Below are positions 52,186 to 61,569 of a stretch of 64,000 nt of DNA, piece after piece (the first letter of the stretch is position 1; each line of letters starts with the position of its first letter). A program made the translations under genes and the position numbers. This DNA comes from Haladaptatus salinisoli. Its GTDB lineage: Archaea; Halobacteriota; Halobacteria; Halobacteriales; Haladaptataceae. The stretch lies in contig NZ_CP085327.1 of the NCBI RefSeq assembly GCF_020614375.1, forward strand, positions 1,054,001-1,118,000, given 5' to 3'. Below the pieces are notes generated by a model that was given only the letters and a program-made list of their open reading frames with translations, had not been told where the DNA came from and did not search any database.

Positions 52186-52617
52186 CTATCGGTCGTTTCG
52201 CTCGGCGATGTAGTGGTGGACGAGCGCGTACTCTTCGAGCGTCATCGGCGCTCGCCCCTCGATCTTCTGCTGGATGGCTTTCGGGCCGAGGTCGCTGTCG
52301 ATGTCGGACGCGAGCGTGTCCACGTCGAGCACGCCGGTCGTCATCCCCATCAGCAGGTGGTCGCGGACTTCGAGGAGGATCGCGTCCTTCGATGGGGCGT
52401 CGTCGTCGGTGGCGAGCACGGCGGCGGCGTCTTCCAGCGTTATCTCGGGGGAGTCGCCGTCCGCGAGCGACGTCACCGTCTCGCGGTCGAGTTCCGTCTC
52501 CGCCGCCACCTCGTCGATCCCGACCGACGCGACCGTCTCCGCGAGTTCGTCGACGTACTGCGCGCGCAGTTCCTCCGGCGTCGTCTCACCGGGATCGTCT
52601 ATCTCGTCGTAGAGCAT
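52186..52617 (-). CDS. DUF5791 family protein
   Basis: A 143-residue acidic protein starting MLYDEIDDPGETTPEELRAQYV, matching DUF5791 as I recall it. It is mostly helical, with a TVTSLADGDSPEITLEDAAAVLA block that resembles a helix-turn-helix. A longer frame starts 13 codons upstream, but the ATG at 52617 fits the family. Its 5' end overlaps the large DUF7286-like gene by 32 bases, so it may be the last gene of that operon. Confidence 0.8.
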   Translation of the reverse strand: MLYDEIDDPGETTPEELRAQYVDELAETVASVGIDEVAAETELDRETVTSLADGDSPEITLEDAAAVLATDDDAPSKDAILLEVRDHLLMGMTTGVLDVDTLASDIDSDLGPKAIQQKIEGRAPMTLEEYALVHHYIAERNDR

Positions 52618-55600
52618 GTTCGCCACGACGGGCGCGCGAGCCAAATGGGTTGTCACTCCGGTTCGTCCACCCCGGCGAGCGTTCGTCGGCGTCGCCGTTC
52701 ACGTCGCCAACGCCCGTCTTCCCCGGCGGCACGGCGACGACGACGGTCGTCCACGTGTCGAACGCGACCGGCGTCGTTCGACCGAGCGTCTCCGCCGCTC
52801 CGTCGCCGTCGACGTCCATCCGAACGGTCCGGTTCCGCCGGGTGTACGCGACGGACGCGCCGGGAGACGTCGGGGGGCCTTGGCGCGCCCGAACCGTAAA
52901 CCGGGCGTACGTTCCCGACACGTCCACCCGCCACACGTTGACCGTCGCGTACCAGTAGCCGGGCACCGGAGCAACCGGCATTCCGGCCGCGAGGTTCGAC
53001 ATCGTCTCGTTGACCCACCGTTTCTGCGCGAGTTCGACGCCGTTCTCCACGCCCCGCTTCACGGCCTTTTTCAACTCGTACGCGACGATTTGCTCGACGT
53101 TCTTCACCGCGGGCGCGACCACCGATTGTTTCACTCCGCTAGCCTCCCTGCGCGCCGTTTCGACCGCAGCCCGAACGCGGAGCGCCACCCTGTCGCGGCG
53201 CATCCGATTCCACCGACCCGATTTTCGGCTCTCGATGACCAGCGCGATGCGTCGCGCCGCGGAGCCGTTCGAGACCGCGAGCGCGCGCGCCGTCGTCGTG
53301 TTCCAGTGCGCTAGTCCGCGTCTAACGGCGGCACGTCGCTCGGAACGAGCGAGTCCCGTCGCGCCGAGTTCGCGCAGTAACCCCCGCTCTATCCCGTCGA
53401 GCGAACGCGCGAGCGAACGCTGAAGCGCGTCGCGCCGCTTTCGTAGCGATTCGTTCGCGGTGGCGGCGAGCGTTCGGTTTGCGGCTTCGAGCGCTCGTGC
53501 GCTGGTTCGAACGCCGACGCGCGTCGCGTCGCGTGCACCCGGAAGCAGTGCGACGATACCGTCCCGCACGTCCGCGGACGGGACGGTGAACACGTTGATG
53601 TTTCTCGCCGCCATCGGATGAACGCGCTCCCCTTTCGGCACCGTGGAGACGTGACGATGCTCGACCGCGGTGAGCGTGAGGTACGGCGGTGCGCCATCGA
53701 CGCTGATGTTCGTTCGCCCCCCGGGACCGCTCGCGGGAAGTCGACTCGTCGTCGACGTCTCGACTCGCTCGCGGGCCGCGAGTATTCGTCGGATTCGTTC
53801 GAGCGGAACGCCGGTCGCGTCTCGAACCGCCTTCCCGAGTCCCTTCCGAGTTCGTCGGACGCGCTCCGCCCTGTCGTCGAGCCGTTCGAGAACCGAGTCG
53901 ACGTACGCCGCTCGAACCGCGTATCGCGCTCGCTCGGCCGCGCCGTCGTAGGCCGCGGGTGCACCGACGAAGTCGCTCCGTCGCACCCGAAGTTTCCGAG
54001 CGAGTTCCGTCGCCGGATTCACCCTCCCCGTGGCGACGTCGCCGCGGGAAACCGTCACCGAGAGGTTTCGAATTCGGCTTCGAAGCGCGCGAACGTCCCG
54101 GTACGTACGCGAACGCAGTCCGCCGGGAAAGCGACCCCGAATCGTCTGCGGGCGAGTGTCTAGCGTTTCGTCGACGGCGCGCAGTGCGAGTTCGTCCGCC
54201 CCGCCGCGCTCGTGAACGAGTCGTTGGACCGCCGCCTTACCGACGTCCGCGAGATTCGGCCCGCTCTCCGGACCGCTCGGCTCGTGTGCCGTGGGGAGCG
54301 GGCGGGGCGGAGCGTACTCGGTCGTCACGTGGTCGCCCGCGACGCCGAGCGAAACGACGAACTCGTCCGTCCAGCGGCGAGTCGTGCGCGTCGTTCGATT
54401 CCCCAGTTTCCATCGGCGGACGACCGTGTGGGTTCGAACGACTCGCCTAGCGTCGGTCCAGAGGAGATGCCATCCTTCGGGAGTTCCGGGAGGCCTCCCG
54501 TCGGCGGAATCGACCGATGACCGCGACTCCGCGTGTCGTTCGACGAGCGTCCAGTTCGCGCCCGGCGGGCGGGGTTCGGGACGCGATTCGTCGCGAACCG
54601 TTCGGACGGTCGCCGCCGGTCGGACGGTGACCCGGTACGCGGACGCGACGGCGGCGTCGAACTCGCTCTTCTCGTCGCTCTCGCCGTCGCCGATAAGGTC
54701 GAGCAGCGCTCTGTCCGCCGACTCGTTCACGCCGACGACGGTTTCGTTCCCCGGCGCGTGCGTCGAGGACGGTGCGGAGATGTCCGCCGGTTCGTCACGA
54801 AGCGGCCCCGCCGTGTTCAGGATGGTGTCCGCCCAGAGTTTCCCGCGTTCGGTCGTCGGCACCAGGAGGTCGGTCAAGCCGACGCGGGCCGTCGCACGCC
54901 GGAGTGCTCGCCGGGCGGCGGGATCGCTCCGACCGAACGCGCTTCGCTGTTCGCGGAGGATCGCTCCGTTCGTCATCAGTTCGACGTGCCGGTTCCCGAC
55001 GACGTTCCCGATCGGTGCGCCGCCGTACTGGGCGTAGCCTCGCGCCCACGCCACGGCGTAGAGGCGAGCGGTGAGCCGGCGTCCGAGACCGGGTTCGAGC
55101 GGCCCGCGGGCGAGTCGGCGTTCGAACCGTCGGACTCGCTCGTGAAGCGCGAGCACGGGGGTCGCCACGACGAGCGTCACGTTGCGGGAGGTTCGTGCGA
55201 CGACCGACCCGTCTCGGGACGCCCGCAAGGAAACGTTCTCGATACGGACTCGGAGTCCCGCATCGGTCGCGTTGCCGACCGGTTCGACGTGCACTCGTCG
55301 TTTCGCTCGGCGGAGCGCGCTGGCGTTCGGGGTCGGGGCGAGGCGAGCGCTCGCGCGGACGTCGCCGACGCGAACCGATACGGCCCGTAGGCTGGTACGC
55401 GCGGTGAGATAAATTCTGAGCCGAAGATAGTCGCGAAACGGCTCCGAGCCGTCGATGACGCTCCCGGCGGTCGTGTTAGCCGGCCGGACGAGCGGTTGAG
55501 CCGCCGCGTCGCGCCCCGCCCGCTGAACGGCGTCCCGAAGCGCGGTCTGCGCGCCCGCGGTGACGTGGCTCATTGCGCGATCGACGCTCCCGTTCGTCCG

Positions 55601-55711
55601 CGACGGAGGGCGCGACGCCAACGTTCCCGCCAGCGTCGCGCTTCCAACCAGTAACAGGACCCCGACGAGGGCGAACGGAACCCGACCTCGGGTGTCGTCC
55701 GCCAGTCTCAT
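52586..55711 (-). CDS. Large exported DUF7286-like protein of the pilus-like operon
   Basis: A 1041-residue protein from the ATG at 55711. An N-terminal helix (RGRVPFALVGVLLLVGSATLAG) follows a basic turn, resembling pseudopilin/TadE-like anchors. The rest is a large extracellular part rich in Arg, Ser and Thr with helical tracts. Near the C-terminus two Asp-rich loops (DVDGDGAAETLGR and DVNGDADERSPGW) look like calcium sites. It could be a pilus tip or adhesin. The final 28 residues after SPGW overlap the next gene's start and may be frame-extended. Confidence 0.75.
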   Translation of the reverse strand: MRLADDTRGRVPFALVGVLLLVGSATLAGTLASRPPSRTNGSVDRAMSHVTAGAQTALRDAVQRAGRDAAAQPLVRPANTTAGSVIDGSEPFRDYLRLRIYLTARTSLRAVSVRVGDVRASARLAPTPNASALRRAKRRVHVEPVGNATDAGLRVRIENVSLRASRDGSVVARTSRNVTLVVATPVLALHERVRRFERRLARGPLEPGLGRRLTARLYAVAWARGYAQYGGAPIGNVVGNRHVELMTNGAILREQRSAFGRSDPAARRALRRATARVGLTDLLVPTTERGKLWADTILNTAGPLRDEPADISAPSSTHAPGNETVVGVNESADRALLDLIGDGESDEKSEFDAAVASAYRVTVRPAATVRTVRDESRPEPRPPGANWTLVERHAESRSSVDSADGRPPGTPEGWHLLWTDARRVVRTHTVVRRWKLGNRTTRTTRRWTDEFVVSLGVAGDHVTTEYAPPRPLPTAHEPSGPESGPNLADVGKAAVQRLVHERGGADELALRAVDETLDTRPQTIRGRFPGGLRSRTYRDVRALRSRIRNLSVTVSRGDVATGRVNPATELARKLRVRRSDFVGAPAAYDGAAERARYAVRAAYVDSVLERLDDRAERVRRTRKGLGKAVRDATGVPLERIRRILAARERVETSTTSRLPASGPGGRTNISVDGAPPYLTLTAVEHRHVSTVPKGERVHPMAARNINVFTVPSADVRDGIVALLPGARDATRVGVRTSARALEAANRTLAATANESLRKRRDALQRSLARSLDGIERGLLRELGATGLARSERRAAVRRGLAHWNTTTARALAVSNGSAARRIALVIESRKSGRWNRMRRDRVALRVRAAVETARREASGVKQSVVAPAVKNVEQIVAYELKKAVKRGVENGVELAQKRWVNETMSNLAAGMPVAPVPGYWYATVNVWRVDVSGTYARFTVRARQGPPTSPGASVAYTRRNRTVRMDVDGDGAAETLGRTTPVAFDTWTTVVVAVPPGKTGVGDVNGDADERSPGWTNRSDNPFGSRARRGEHALRRDRRSR

Positions 55712-56541
55712 CCGGACCACGTCCTGACGACGAGTTCGACTCGGCCGGCCGACACCGACCGTGCGGCGGCACGGGGCGTCTCGTACGTCGCGCGGAGTTC
55801 GTCTTCGATAGCTAACGTCGTTGCGCGCACGAGTTCCCCCCTCGTTTGCACGCCATCGTCTCCGAACTGCGTCGAGCCGCCGTCGTACAGCCACAGGAAC
55901 CGCCGGAATCGAGCGGCGACTATCGTAGCCACCCGATTCCTATCGTCGAGTGCCAACTCCGTCGCGCGCGGCGGCGCGAGCCCGGAGACGGCTCCGGCGG
56001 CCACGACGCGGGCGACGCCGCGATACCCCCGCCGTCGCGCGGCATCGACCGCCTCCTCGCGAACCGTCGGCAGCCCGCTCGGAACGGAAACGACGGCCGC
56101 GTGCACGGTCGACTTCGGGGGCGGCGACCCTCCGACGACGAACCGGCCGCGAAGGTGCGCGTTCCGATACGGTTCCCAGCGAGCGACCACCTGCACGTTG
56201 GTCGAGTCGGAGAGCCGTCCCCGAACGCGGCGGGCGACCGCCCGTTCGAAATCGTCGCTCGTCCGCGCGAGTTCGACGTCGCGCACGGTCGCGTTGGCGA
56301 CCGCGGCGTCCGCCAGTAGCCCCGCGAGGGTGTCGTGGGTCGTCCGTCGAAGCGACCGCGATTCGGAGGGAATCGTGTAGTTCACCCGTGCGGTGCTGGT
56401 GGCGAGTACGTCCGCCGTCGATTCGGCGGTTCTCGCGTCCGGCGCGTCCCTCGACGGTTCCGCGCCCGCGAGGACGAACGCGCTGGCGCTCACCAGCAGG
56501 AGACAGAGCGTCGCGTCGAGGACGGTGCTGATGGCTCTCAT
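55708..56541 (-). CDS. DUF7284-like pilus-operon protein
   Basis: A 277-residue protein from the ATG at 56541, whose stop overlaps the next gene's start (ATGA). It begins MRAISTVLDATLCLLLVSASAFVLAGAE, a short basic turn plus one hydrophobic helix, like a prepilin or TadE-type anchor. It then runs as a mixed soluble domain with no known catalytic motif. I recall it as DUF7284. The role is likely structural in the machine. Confidence 0.75.
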   Translation of the reverse strand: MRAISTVLDATLCLLLVSASAFVLAGAEPSRDAPDARTAESTADVLATSTARVNYTIPSESRSLRRTTHDTLAGLLADAAVANATVRDVELARTSDDFERAVARRVRGRLSDSTNVQVVARWEPYRNAHLRGRFVVGGSPPPKSTVHAAVVSVPSGLPTVREEAVDAARRRGYRGVARVVAAGAVSGLAPPRATELALDDRNRVATIVAARFRRFLWLYDGGSTQFGDDGVQTRGELVRATTLAIEDELRATYETPRAAARSVSAGRVELVVRTWSG

Positions 56542-56927
56542 CGCCACACCTCCACGCGCAAACGGCCCGGACGAACGTCCCCGGGCGCGAAGCGGACGCT
56601 CACGACCGTCGCCGCGGAGTCGGCGTCCGGGGGTGCCGGCGGTCCCGCGTGCCACGCCCTCGATTCCGTCGTGAGCGTGAGATTCAGCCGGTATCCGACC
56701 GGTTTCGTTTCCAGTCCGTCCGCCAGTCGGGACGGGGAGAGGACGCCGTTCGAACCGACCGCATCGCGGACTTCCGAGAGCGTCGCCGGCGCGATCTCGC
56801 GCTCCGATTCCGGCATCGCGTCGGACAGCAAACCGGAGTAGGTCACGAGTCCGACGGCGACGGCGAACACCGCCACGATGGCCGCGAGCGGTTCGGTCTG
56901 CGCCCTACCCCGAGACCAGCGTCGCAT
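56538..56927 (-). CDS. DUF7285-like, type IV prepilin-like protein
   Basis: A 129-residue protein from the ATG at 56927. MRRWSRG is followed by RAQTEPLAAIVAVFAVAVGLVTY, a prepilin-like signature: basic leader, Gly at residue 7, Glu at position +5 of the putative mature part (residue 12) and a ~20-residue hydrophobic helix. This fits processing by a prepilin peptidase, though no such gene is in the window. A beta-rich C-terminal part follows. The upstream longer frame to 57227 belongs to another gene's strand. Confidence 0.78.
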   Translation of the reverse strand: MRRWSRGRAQTEPLAAIVAVFAVAVGLVTYSGLLSDAMPESEREIAPATLSEVRDAVGSNGVLSPSRLADGLETKPVGYRLNLTLTTESRAWHAGPPAPPDADSAATVVSVRFAPGDVRPGRLRVEVWR

Positions 56928-57375
56928 CGACTCCCTCCCACGAGACGCAGCGAATTCGGAGCGTGTTTTCCGCGCGTTTCCACCTCGATCGAGTCTCGCG
57001 CGCGTCCGCCACCGCCGCGCGAAGTTCGGCGGGAGAATCGAACACCGTTTTCGGCGGCGTTCCGTCCAGCACGCGCCGGAGTCGTGCGAAGCCTTCGACC
57101 GGTGCGACCGGCCCGTACGCGAAGGTCGCGTGGGCGGCTCCGCCGTCTCCGCGCAGTCCCAATCGATGCGAACCGAGTTTGATCTGCCGCGCCGAGAGCG
57201 GGTGTTCGGCGGTCGCGGCGTACTCACAGCCGGCGACCGAGTCTACCGTGTCGGCGACGCTGGCGGCGTCGGGGGGCGGTGCGGTCGGCAACTCGGCGGC
57301 GACGCCGAACGCGACGAGGCTCGCCGCCGTCACTCCGAGCCAAACGTACCACGCGTCGACAGGTGCGTCGAACAT
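56905..57375 (-). CDS. DUF7283-like membrane-anchored protein
   Basis: A 156-residue protein with an N-terminal membrane helix (WYVWLGVTAASLVAFGVAAE) followed by an exported beta-rich domain (HRLGLRGDGGAAHATFAYGPVAPV). There is one Cys in VAGCEYAAT and one in RIRCVSWEG. I recall it as DUF7283. Its 3' end overlaps the DUF7285 start by 23 bases. It is another likely minor subunit of the pilus-like machine. Confidence 0.75.
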   Translation of the reverse strand: MFDAPVDAWYVWLGVTAASLVAFGVAAELPTAPPPDAASVADTVDSVAGCEYAATAEHPLSARQIKLGSHRLGLRGDGGAAHATFAYGPVAPVEGFARLRRVLDGTPPKTVFDSPAELRAAVADARETRSRWKRAENTLRIRCVSWEGVDATLVSG

Positions 57376-57407
57376 GCCCCGGATTCGTCCCGTTCTCCCA
57401 CTTAAAC

Positions 57408-59117
57408 CTACGTCAGCGTCCCGGCGAGGGCGAACGACAGCAGGTAGACGCCGGTCGCGGCGAGCGTCGACCGGCCGACTCGATAGCCGACCAGCGTTCG
57501 GTCGAGGCCGCGTTCGAGTCCCACCCCCAGCGTCGTGACGATGGCCGAGAGGAACAGGACGTACGCGCCGACCGCGAGGCCCAGAACGTCCGCCGGGAAC
57601 TCACCGCCGAACGACGTTCGCCCCGCCATCCCGCCGGCGAGCGCGACGGTCGCCCCCGACACGAGCGGGCCGAACATCGCGGCGGTGTGTCGGAGCGTCC
57701 CGGTCACCTGCGAGAGTTCGTGTCGCGCTTCGCGTTCGACCCGCTGGAGGTCGTCGACGTGGTCGGCCATGGCCAGCACCGCGGAACCGGCGGGCCGCCC
57801 TTCCCGCGCGGCGAGCGCGAGGAGCGCGACGGCGCTTCGAGTGCGCGGACTGGGAACGTCCGAAAGCGCCCCGTACTCCCCGAGGAACGATTCTCGGACG
57901 CTCACCCGAAGCCGTCGCTGGACGCGGGCCGCCCGCTCGAACACCGCTCCCGTCTCCCCGGGGACTTCGTCCGCGGCGGCGGCGACGGCGGCCTCCACCG
58001 CCGTCCCCTCGTTCACCCGCCGACCGACGAGGTAGAGGGCGTCCGTCACGTTCGCTTCGACCGCTCGGACGCGGTTTCGAATCCGCACGGTCCCTCGCGT
58101 GACCCCGACGAGAACGGTGCCGACTGTACATCCGGCGAACGCGACCCAGCGCGTCCACCGAGGGAAGAGCGCACCCGAAACGAACAGGGCGAGGCAGCCG
58201 GCGAGGAGACCGGCGACGACCACCGGCCAGCGCCGGTTCGGCACGTCCGGGTGCGCGGCGGTCACCTCGGGCGGCGGAAACGCGACCGGACGGCGGACGA
58301 GCAACCACGCGCTCGCGGCGAGGAGCGCCGCGGGTAGCAAAAAGTCGTAGACGGCGATTATCAGAGCGGGCGACGCCGGCACGCCCGCCGCCCGCGCCGC
58401 CGGAAGCACCGCGACCAGCGCGAGCGGGAGCAGGACGCCGAAGGCGTACACGGCGGTCGCCGGTTCTCGAATCCGGACGACGAACTCGGCCATGCGCTCG
58501 CGCGTTCCGTCGAGCACCGCGGTCAGCGCGCGGTCAAGCGTCCGGTCGCGCTCGGCGGCCGGCGCTTCGCCCGCCGCCGAGACCAACGACATCGCCCGAT
58601 GGAGCGCCGGGTTCCACGCCTCCCACTCCGCCGCGAACGTCGTCAGTCCGGAAGACGGCGAACCGACCGCGCGTCGAACGTGGTCGTCGAGACTCGCCGC
58701 GAGCGGACCGTCCCCGGTTCGCGCCGCGAAGGTCGCGGCGGCCTCAGGGGTCGGCTCGATTCGCATCCGGAGCGCGGCTCTGGCAACGAGCGCCGGGGCG
58801 TCGCCCAGCGCGCGCGTTCGTTCGGCCGCGGCGAGCGCGACCGGCGCACGACGAACCGCCGGCGGGGCGGCGAGTGCGAGCGCGACCAGCGCGCCGACTA
58901 TCGGGAGCCGTATCGACGCCGGGACGAGCGCCGCGGCGACGACGGAGACGCCGAGGACGATCACCGCCGCGCCGTTTCCCGCGCGAACGACGACCGTACT
59001 TTCCTCGTCGACGCCGAGAAAACCGAGCGCGCGGTCGACGTCGTCATCCGGTGGGACCTCCCGCGGATAGAGGGCCGCGAGCCGACGGAGTAGGGCCGTC
59101 GGGCGTGAGAGCGTCAC
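57408..59117 (-). CDS. TadC/GspF-like platform protein, double-length
   Basis: A 569-residue protein with two GspF/TadC units, each with several membrane helices, and a PREVPPDDDVDRALGFLGVDE start. The motifs SLVSAAGEAP and, in the second unit, a SGATVALAGGM stretch fit a T2SS-F/archaellum FlaJ-like platform that holds the pseudopilus above the ATPase. Archaeal FlaJ-type proteins are usually about this size, so the two-unit form is normal for archaea. It overlaps the ATPase stop by 4 bases. Confidence 0.85.
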   Translation of the reverse strand: MTLSRPTALLRRLAALYPREVPPDDDVDRALGFLGVDEESTVVVRAGNGAAVIVLGVSVVAAALVPASIRLPIVGALVALALAAPPAVRRAPVALAAAERTRALGDAPALVARAALRMRIEPTPEAAATFAARTGDGPLAASLDDHVRRAVGSPSSGLTTFAAEWEAWNPALHRAMSLVSAAGEAPAAERDRTLDRALTAVLDGTRERMAEFVVRIREPATAVYAFGVLLPLALVAVLPAARAAGVPASPALIIAVYDFLLPAALLAASAWLLVRRPVAFPPPEVTAAHPDVPNRRWPVVVAGLLAGCLALFVSGALFPRWTRWVAFAGCTVGTVLVGVTRGTVRIRNRVRAVEANVTDALYLVGRRVNEGTAVEAAVAAAADEVPGETGAVFERAARVQRRLRVSVRESFLGEYGALSDVPSPRTRSAVALLALAAREGRPAGSAVLAMADHVDDLQRVEREARHELSQVTGTLRHTAAMFGPLVSGATVALAGGMAGRTSFGGEFPADVLGLAVGAYVLFLSAIVTTLGVGLERGLDRTLVGYRVGRSTLAATGVYLLSFALAGTLT

Positions 59118-60994
59118 GTCGAGTCACCCGTCATCTCCGTCGTCGTGACCGCGAAATCGGGGTTCGCTCGTTCGACGCGCGCTTCGACGTCGTCCGTTCG
59201 TTCGGCGAGCGCCGCCCGAACGTCGGCGTAGGTCTCCGCAGCGTCCGCGAGCGACGCCACGAGCGCGCTGTTTCCGCGGTCGATTCGACCGGTCGGCGCG
59301 AGGTCGCCGCCGTCGAGCTCGTACAACGGTTCGAATCGAACCGCCTCCCCGTCGCCGACGACCTCCTCGATGCACTTCACCCGTCGCTTGCGGGTCTCGT
59401 CCGCCTCGTACGGTTCGAGCGTGACGACGAACTCCGTGGCGGCGAACGACGACGGCGGGACGCCGAGGTCGGTGACGACGCGTTCGTACACCGCCCCGCC
59501 CCCGTCGCCGTGGATGGTTCCGAGGACGGTGCTCCCGCTGGCTCCGACCCGCATCGCCTCGTAGAGAACGCTCGCTTCCTCCCCGCGAACCTCGCCGACG
59601 ACGAGCGCACCTTCGCCCAGTCGGAGCGCCGTCCTGAGCGCGTCGGCCGGTCGGAGGCCGGGTTCGTCGTCGGTCGCGGTCGTCCGGAGGGCTTGTACGT
59701 CTCGGCCGTCTTCCTGTAAGGATTCGACCGGCAGTTCGGGCGTGTCTTCGAGAACGACGGTTCGCGTCTTCGCCGGAAGTTCACGGAGCAGCGCGCCGAG
59801 GAGGGTCGTCTTCCCCGCGCCGCGAGTTCCCGCGACGAGTCCGGCGGCGGCGCGTTCGACGGCGAGGGAGAGGACGGCGGCTGCGTCCGCCGGAAGCGTT
59901 CCGTTTCCGACCAGCGCCGGAATCGTCCACGTCTCCTCCGACCGAGCGCGGAACGCGAACCCGAGACCGTCGCTGACGGGGTCTGTCACGCCCGCGACGC
60001 GAACGGCAGTGTCGTTCACGTTCGCGACGGCGTCGAGCGTCGGACTCGCGCGGGAGAACGCGCGACCGCTCGTCAGTCGAAATCGGGAGGCGAGCGACGC
60101 CGCGCCCTCGGTCGTGAGACGGACGTTCGTCCGCATCTGCTCGCCGTTCGCTCGCACGCACAGCGGGTTCTCCGTGACGGGAGCGGTCGCGAACGCGTCG
60201 GAGACGGCGGGGTCGGCGAAGAGATCGGTGAGAACGCCGTACCCTCGCGTGTGCTTTTCGAGAACCGCCGCGAGCGCTTCGACGGGGTCGTCCTCGCCCG
60301 CGACCGTTCTGACCGCCCGTCCGGACGCTCGTTCCCCGCCGGACACGCCGCCGCTCGCGAGGAGTTCGGCGGCCCGGTCGAGGGTTTCCAGGGCGTCCTC
60401 GTCGAAGGCGGACTCCCGCGGTTCGAGGTGGTACGTTCGGCGGGCGCGGTCGGTGTCGTAGTGTCGAACCGTCGCCCCGGTCGAAAGCTCGTACCGGTCG
60501 TCCAATCGGGCGTTCGGCGGCGGTCGAACCGAGACGCGCGAACGGGCGATGGTCGGGGCGACGAACGGACGGAACGAGGAGTACGACTCGAACCGGCGAA
60601 TTCCCTCGGCGAGTCCCGTCTCCGCGGCGACGTTCGCGACCGCCCCCGCTCGCCCCGCCGCGTCGATTCCCGCCCGAATCGGATCGCGTCGCGCGCGGGC
60701 GGCGAGGCCGTCGTCGTAGAACGCGACTCGGTCGGCGAACCGACCGGCGGCCACGAGGAACGCCGCTTCGTCGCCCTCGTAGGCGCGCTCGACTCCGTTC
60801 GCCCGCGTCAACGCGCGGTCGGCCTCGCGGTCCGCGAGCGCGTCGACGACGGTGGCTCGACAGGGCGGACGTTCGGCGAGGTCGCCGCGGCCCGGGCAGT
60901 CGCTCGCGTCGACGACCAGCGCGTCGCCGTCGAACGACGCCTCGCACCGACAGTCGCGGTCGCCGGACTCCGTTTTCGACAGTGGGTTCCACAT
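59114..60994 (-). CDS. Type II/IV secretion-type ATPase
   Basis: A 626-residue VirB11/GspE-like ATPase. Walker A GTRGAGKT is at residues 389-396, an Asp box VLEDTPELP at ~414-422, Walker B ALVVGEVRGEEA at ~463-474 and a His box GTIHGDGGG at ~492-500. It powers assembly or secretion. The first 50 residues add Cys15, Cys17, Cys33 and Cys45, absent from typical GspE proteins and possibly a zinc or disulfide site. It is the only motor gene of the operon, with no PilT-like retraction ATPase. Confidence 0.88.
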   Translation of the reverse strand: MWNPLSKTESGDRDCRCEASFDGDALVVDASDCPGRGDLAERPPCRATVVDALADREADRALTRANGVERAYEGDEAAFLVAAGRFADRVAFYDDGLAARARRDPIRAGIDAAGRAGAVANVAAETGLAEGIRRFESYSSFRPFVAPTIARSRVSVRPPPNARLDDRYELSTGATVRHYDTDRARRTYHLEPRESAFDEDALETLDRAAELLASGGVSGGERASGRAVRTVAGEDDPVEALAAVLEKHTRGYGVLTDLFADPAVSDAFATAPVTENPLCVRANGEQMRTNVRLTTEGAASLASRFRLTSGRAFSRASPTLDAVANVNDTAVRVAGVTDPVSDGLGFAFRARSEETWTIPALVGNGTLPADAAAVLSLAVERAAAGLVAGTRGAGKTTLLGALLRELPAKTRTVVLEDTPELPVESLQEDGRDVQALRTTATDDEPGLRPADALRTALRLGEGALVVGEVRGEEASVLYEAMRVGASGSTVLGTIHGDGGGAVYERVVTDLGVPPSSFAATEFVVTLEPYEADETRKRRVKCIEEVVGDGEAVRFEPLYELDGGDLAPTGRIDRGNSALVASLADAAETYADVRAALAERTDDVEARVERANPDFAVTTTEMTGDST

Positions 60995-61020
60995 GGGCCG
61001 CCGTGGTCGCGTCTTCGGCC

Positions 61021-61569
61021 TTAAAGTTCAGCCGCCCGGACGACGACGACGATACGCTTTCCGCGGTGTTCGACCGGCACGAGCGCGACTCTCGCCCGCT
61101 CGCCGCGGACGACGAGCGGCGTTCCGTCGGGCGCGAGTCGCCAACCGCCGTCAGCGTCGTCCGGTGCGGACGCGGCGACTCGGAGGTCGAACGGGACGTG
61201 CCGAACGCGGGTCGAACCGCCTTCGACCCGGTAGGCGAACACGTCGCCGTAGTCGTCCTTCGCTTGGGGGGTGTCGCGGGGGCCGTGGGGCTCGCGGGTT
61301 TCGGGAACGCCGCCGATGGCGACGTACTCGATTCCGGCGGTCGTCGCGGACGCACGGGGGAGCGAGAGCGCGACGACGCTACGAGCGCCGGGGTCGCCGA
61401 GCGGAACCGCGCTCTCGTCTTCGAGGTCGAACAGCGCGCGCGAGACGCTCGCCAGTTCCCCCTCGGCGCGGTACTCCGCGCGGGTCGTTCGTGCGTCGTC
61501 GATCGCGGGATAGGAGACGCTACAGACGGCGACCGCGAGCATCACGGCGAGGACGGTGCGGACGCTCAC
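61021..61569 (-). CDS. DUF7311-like exported protein of the pilus operon
   Basis: A 182-residue protein with an N-terminal hydrophobic helix (MSVRTVLAVMLAVAVCSVSYP) and then an exported domain of beta character (GYVAIGG-like strands: IEYVAIGGVPETREP). I recall it as DUF7311. No enzymatic motif. Its start overlaps the stop of the upstream DUF7310 gene by 4 bases. It may be a minor pilin or adaptor. Confidence 0.75.
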   Translation of the reverse strand: MSVRTVLAVMLAVAVCSVSYPAIDDARTTRAEYRAEGELASVSRALFDLEDESAVPLGDPGARSVVALSLPRASATTAGIEYVAIGGVPETREPHGPRDTPQAKDDYGDVFAYRVEGGSTRVRHVPFDLRVAASAPDDADGGWRLAPDGTPLVVRGERARVALVPVEHRGKRIVVVVRAAEL

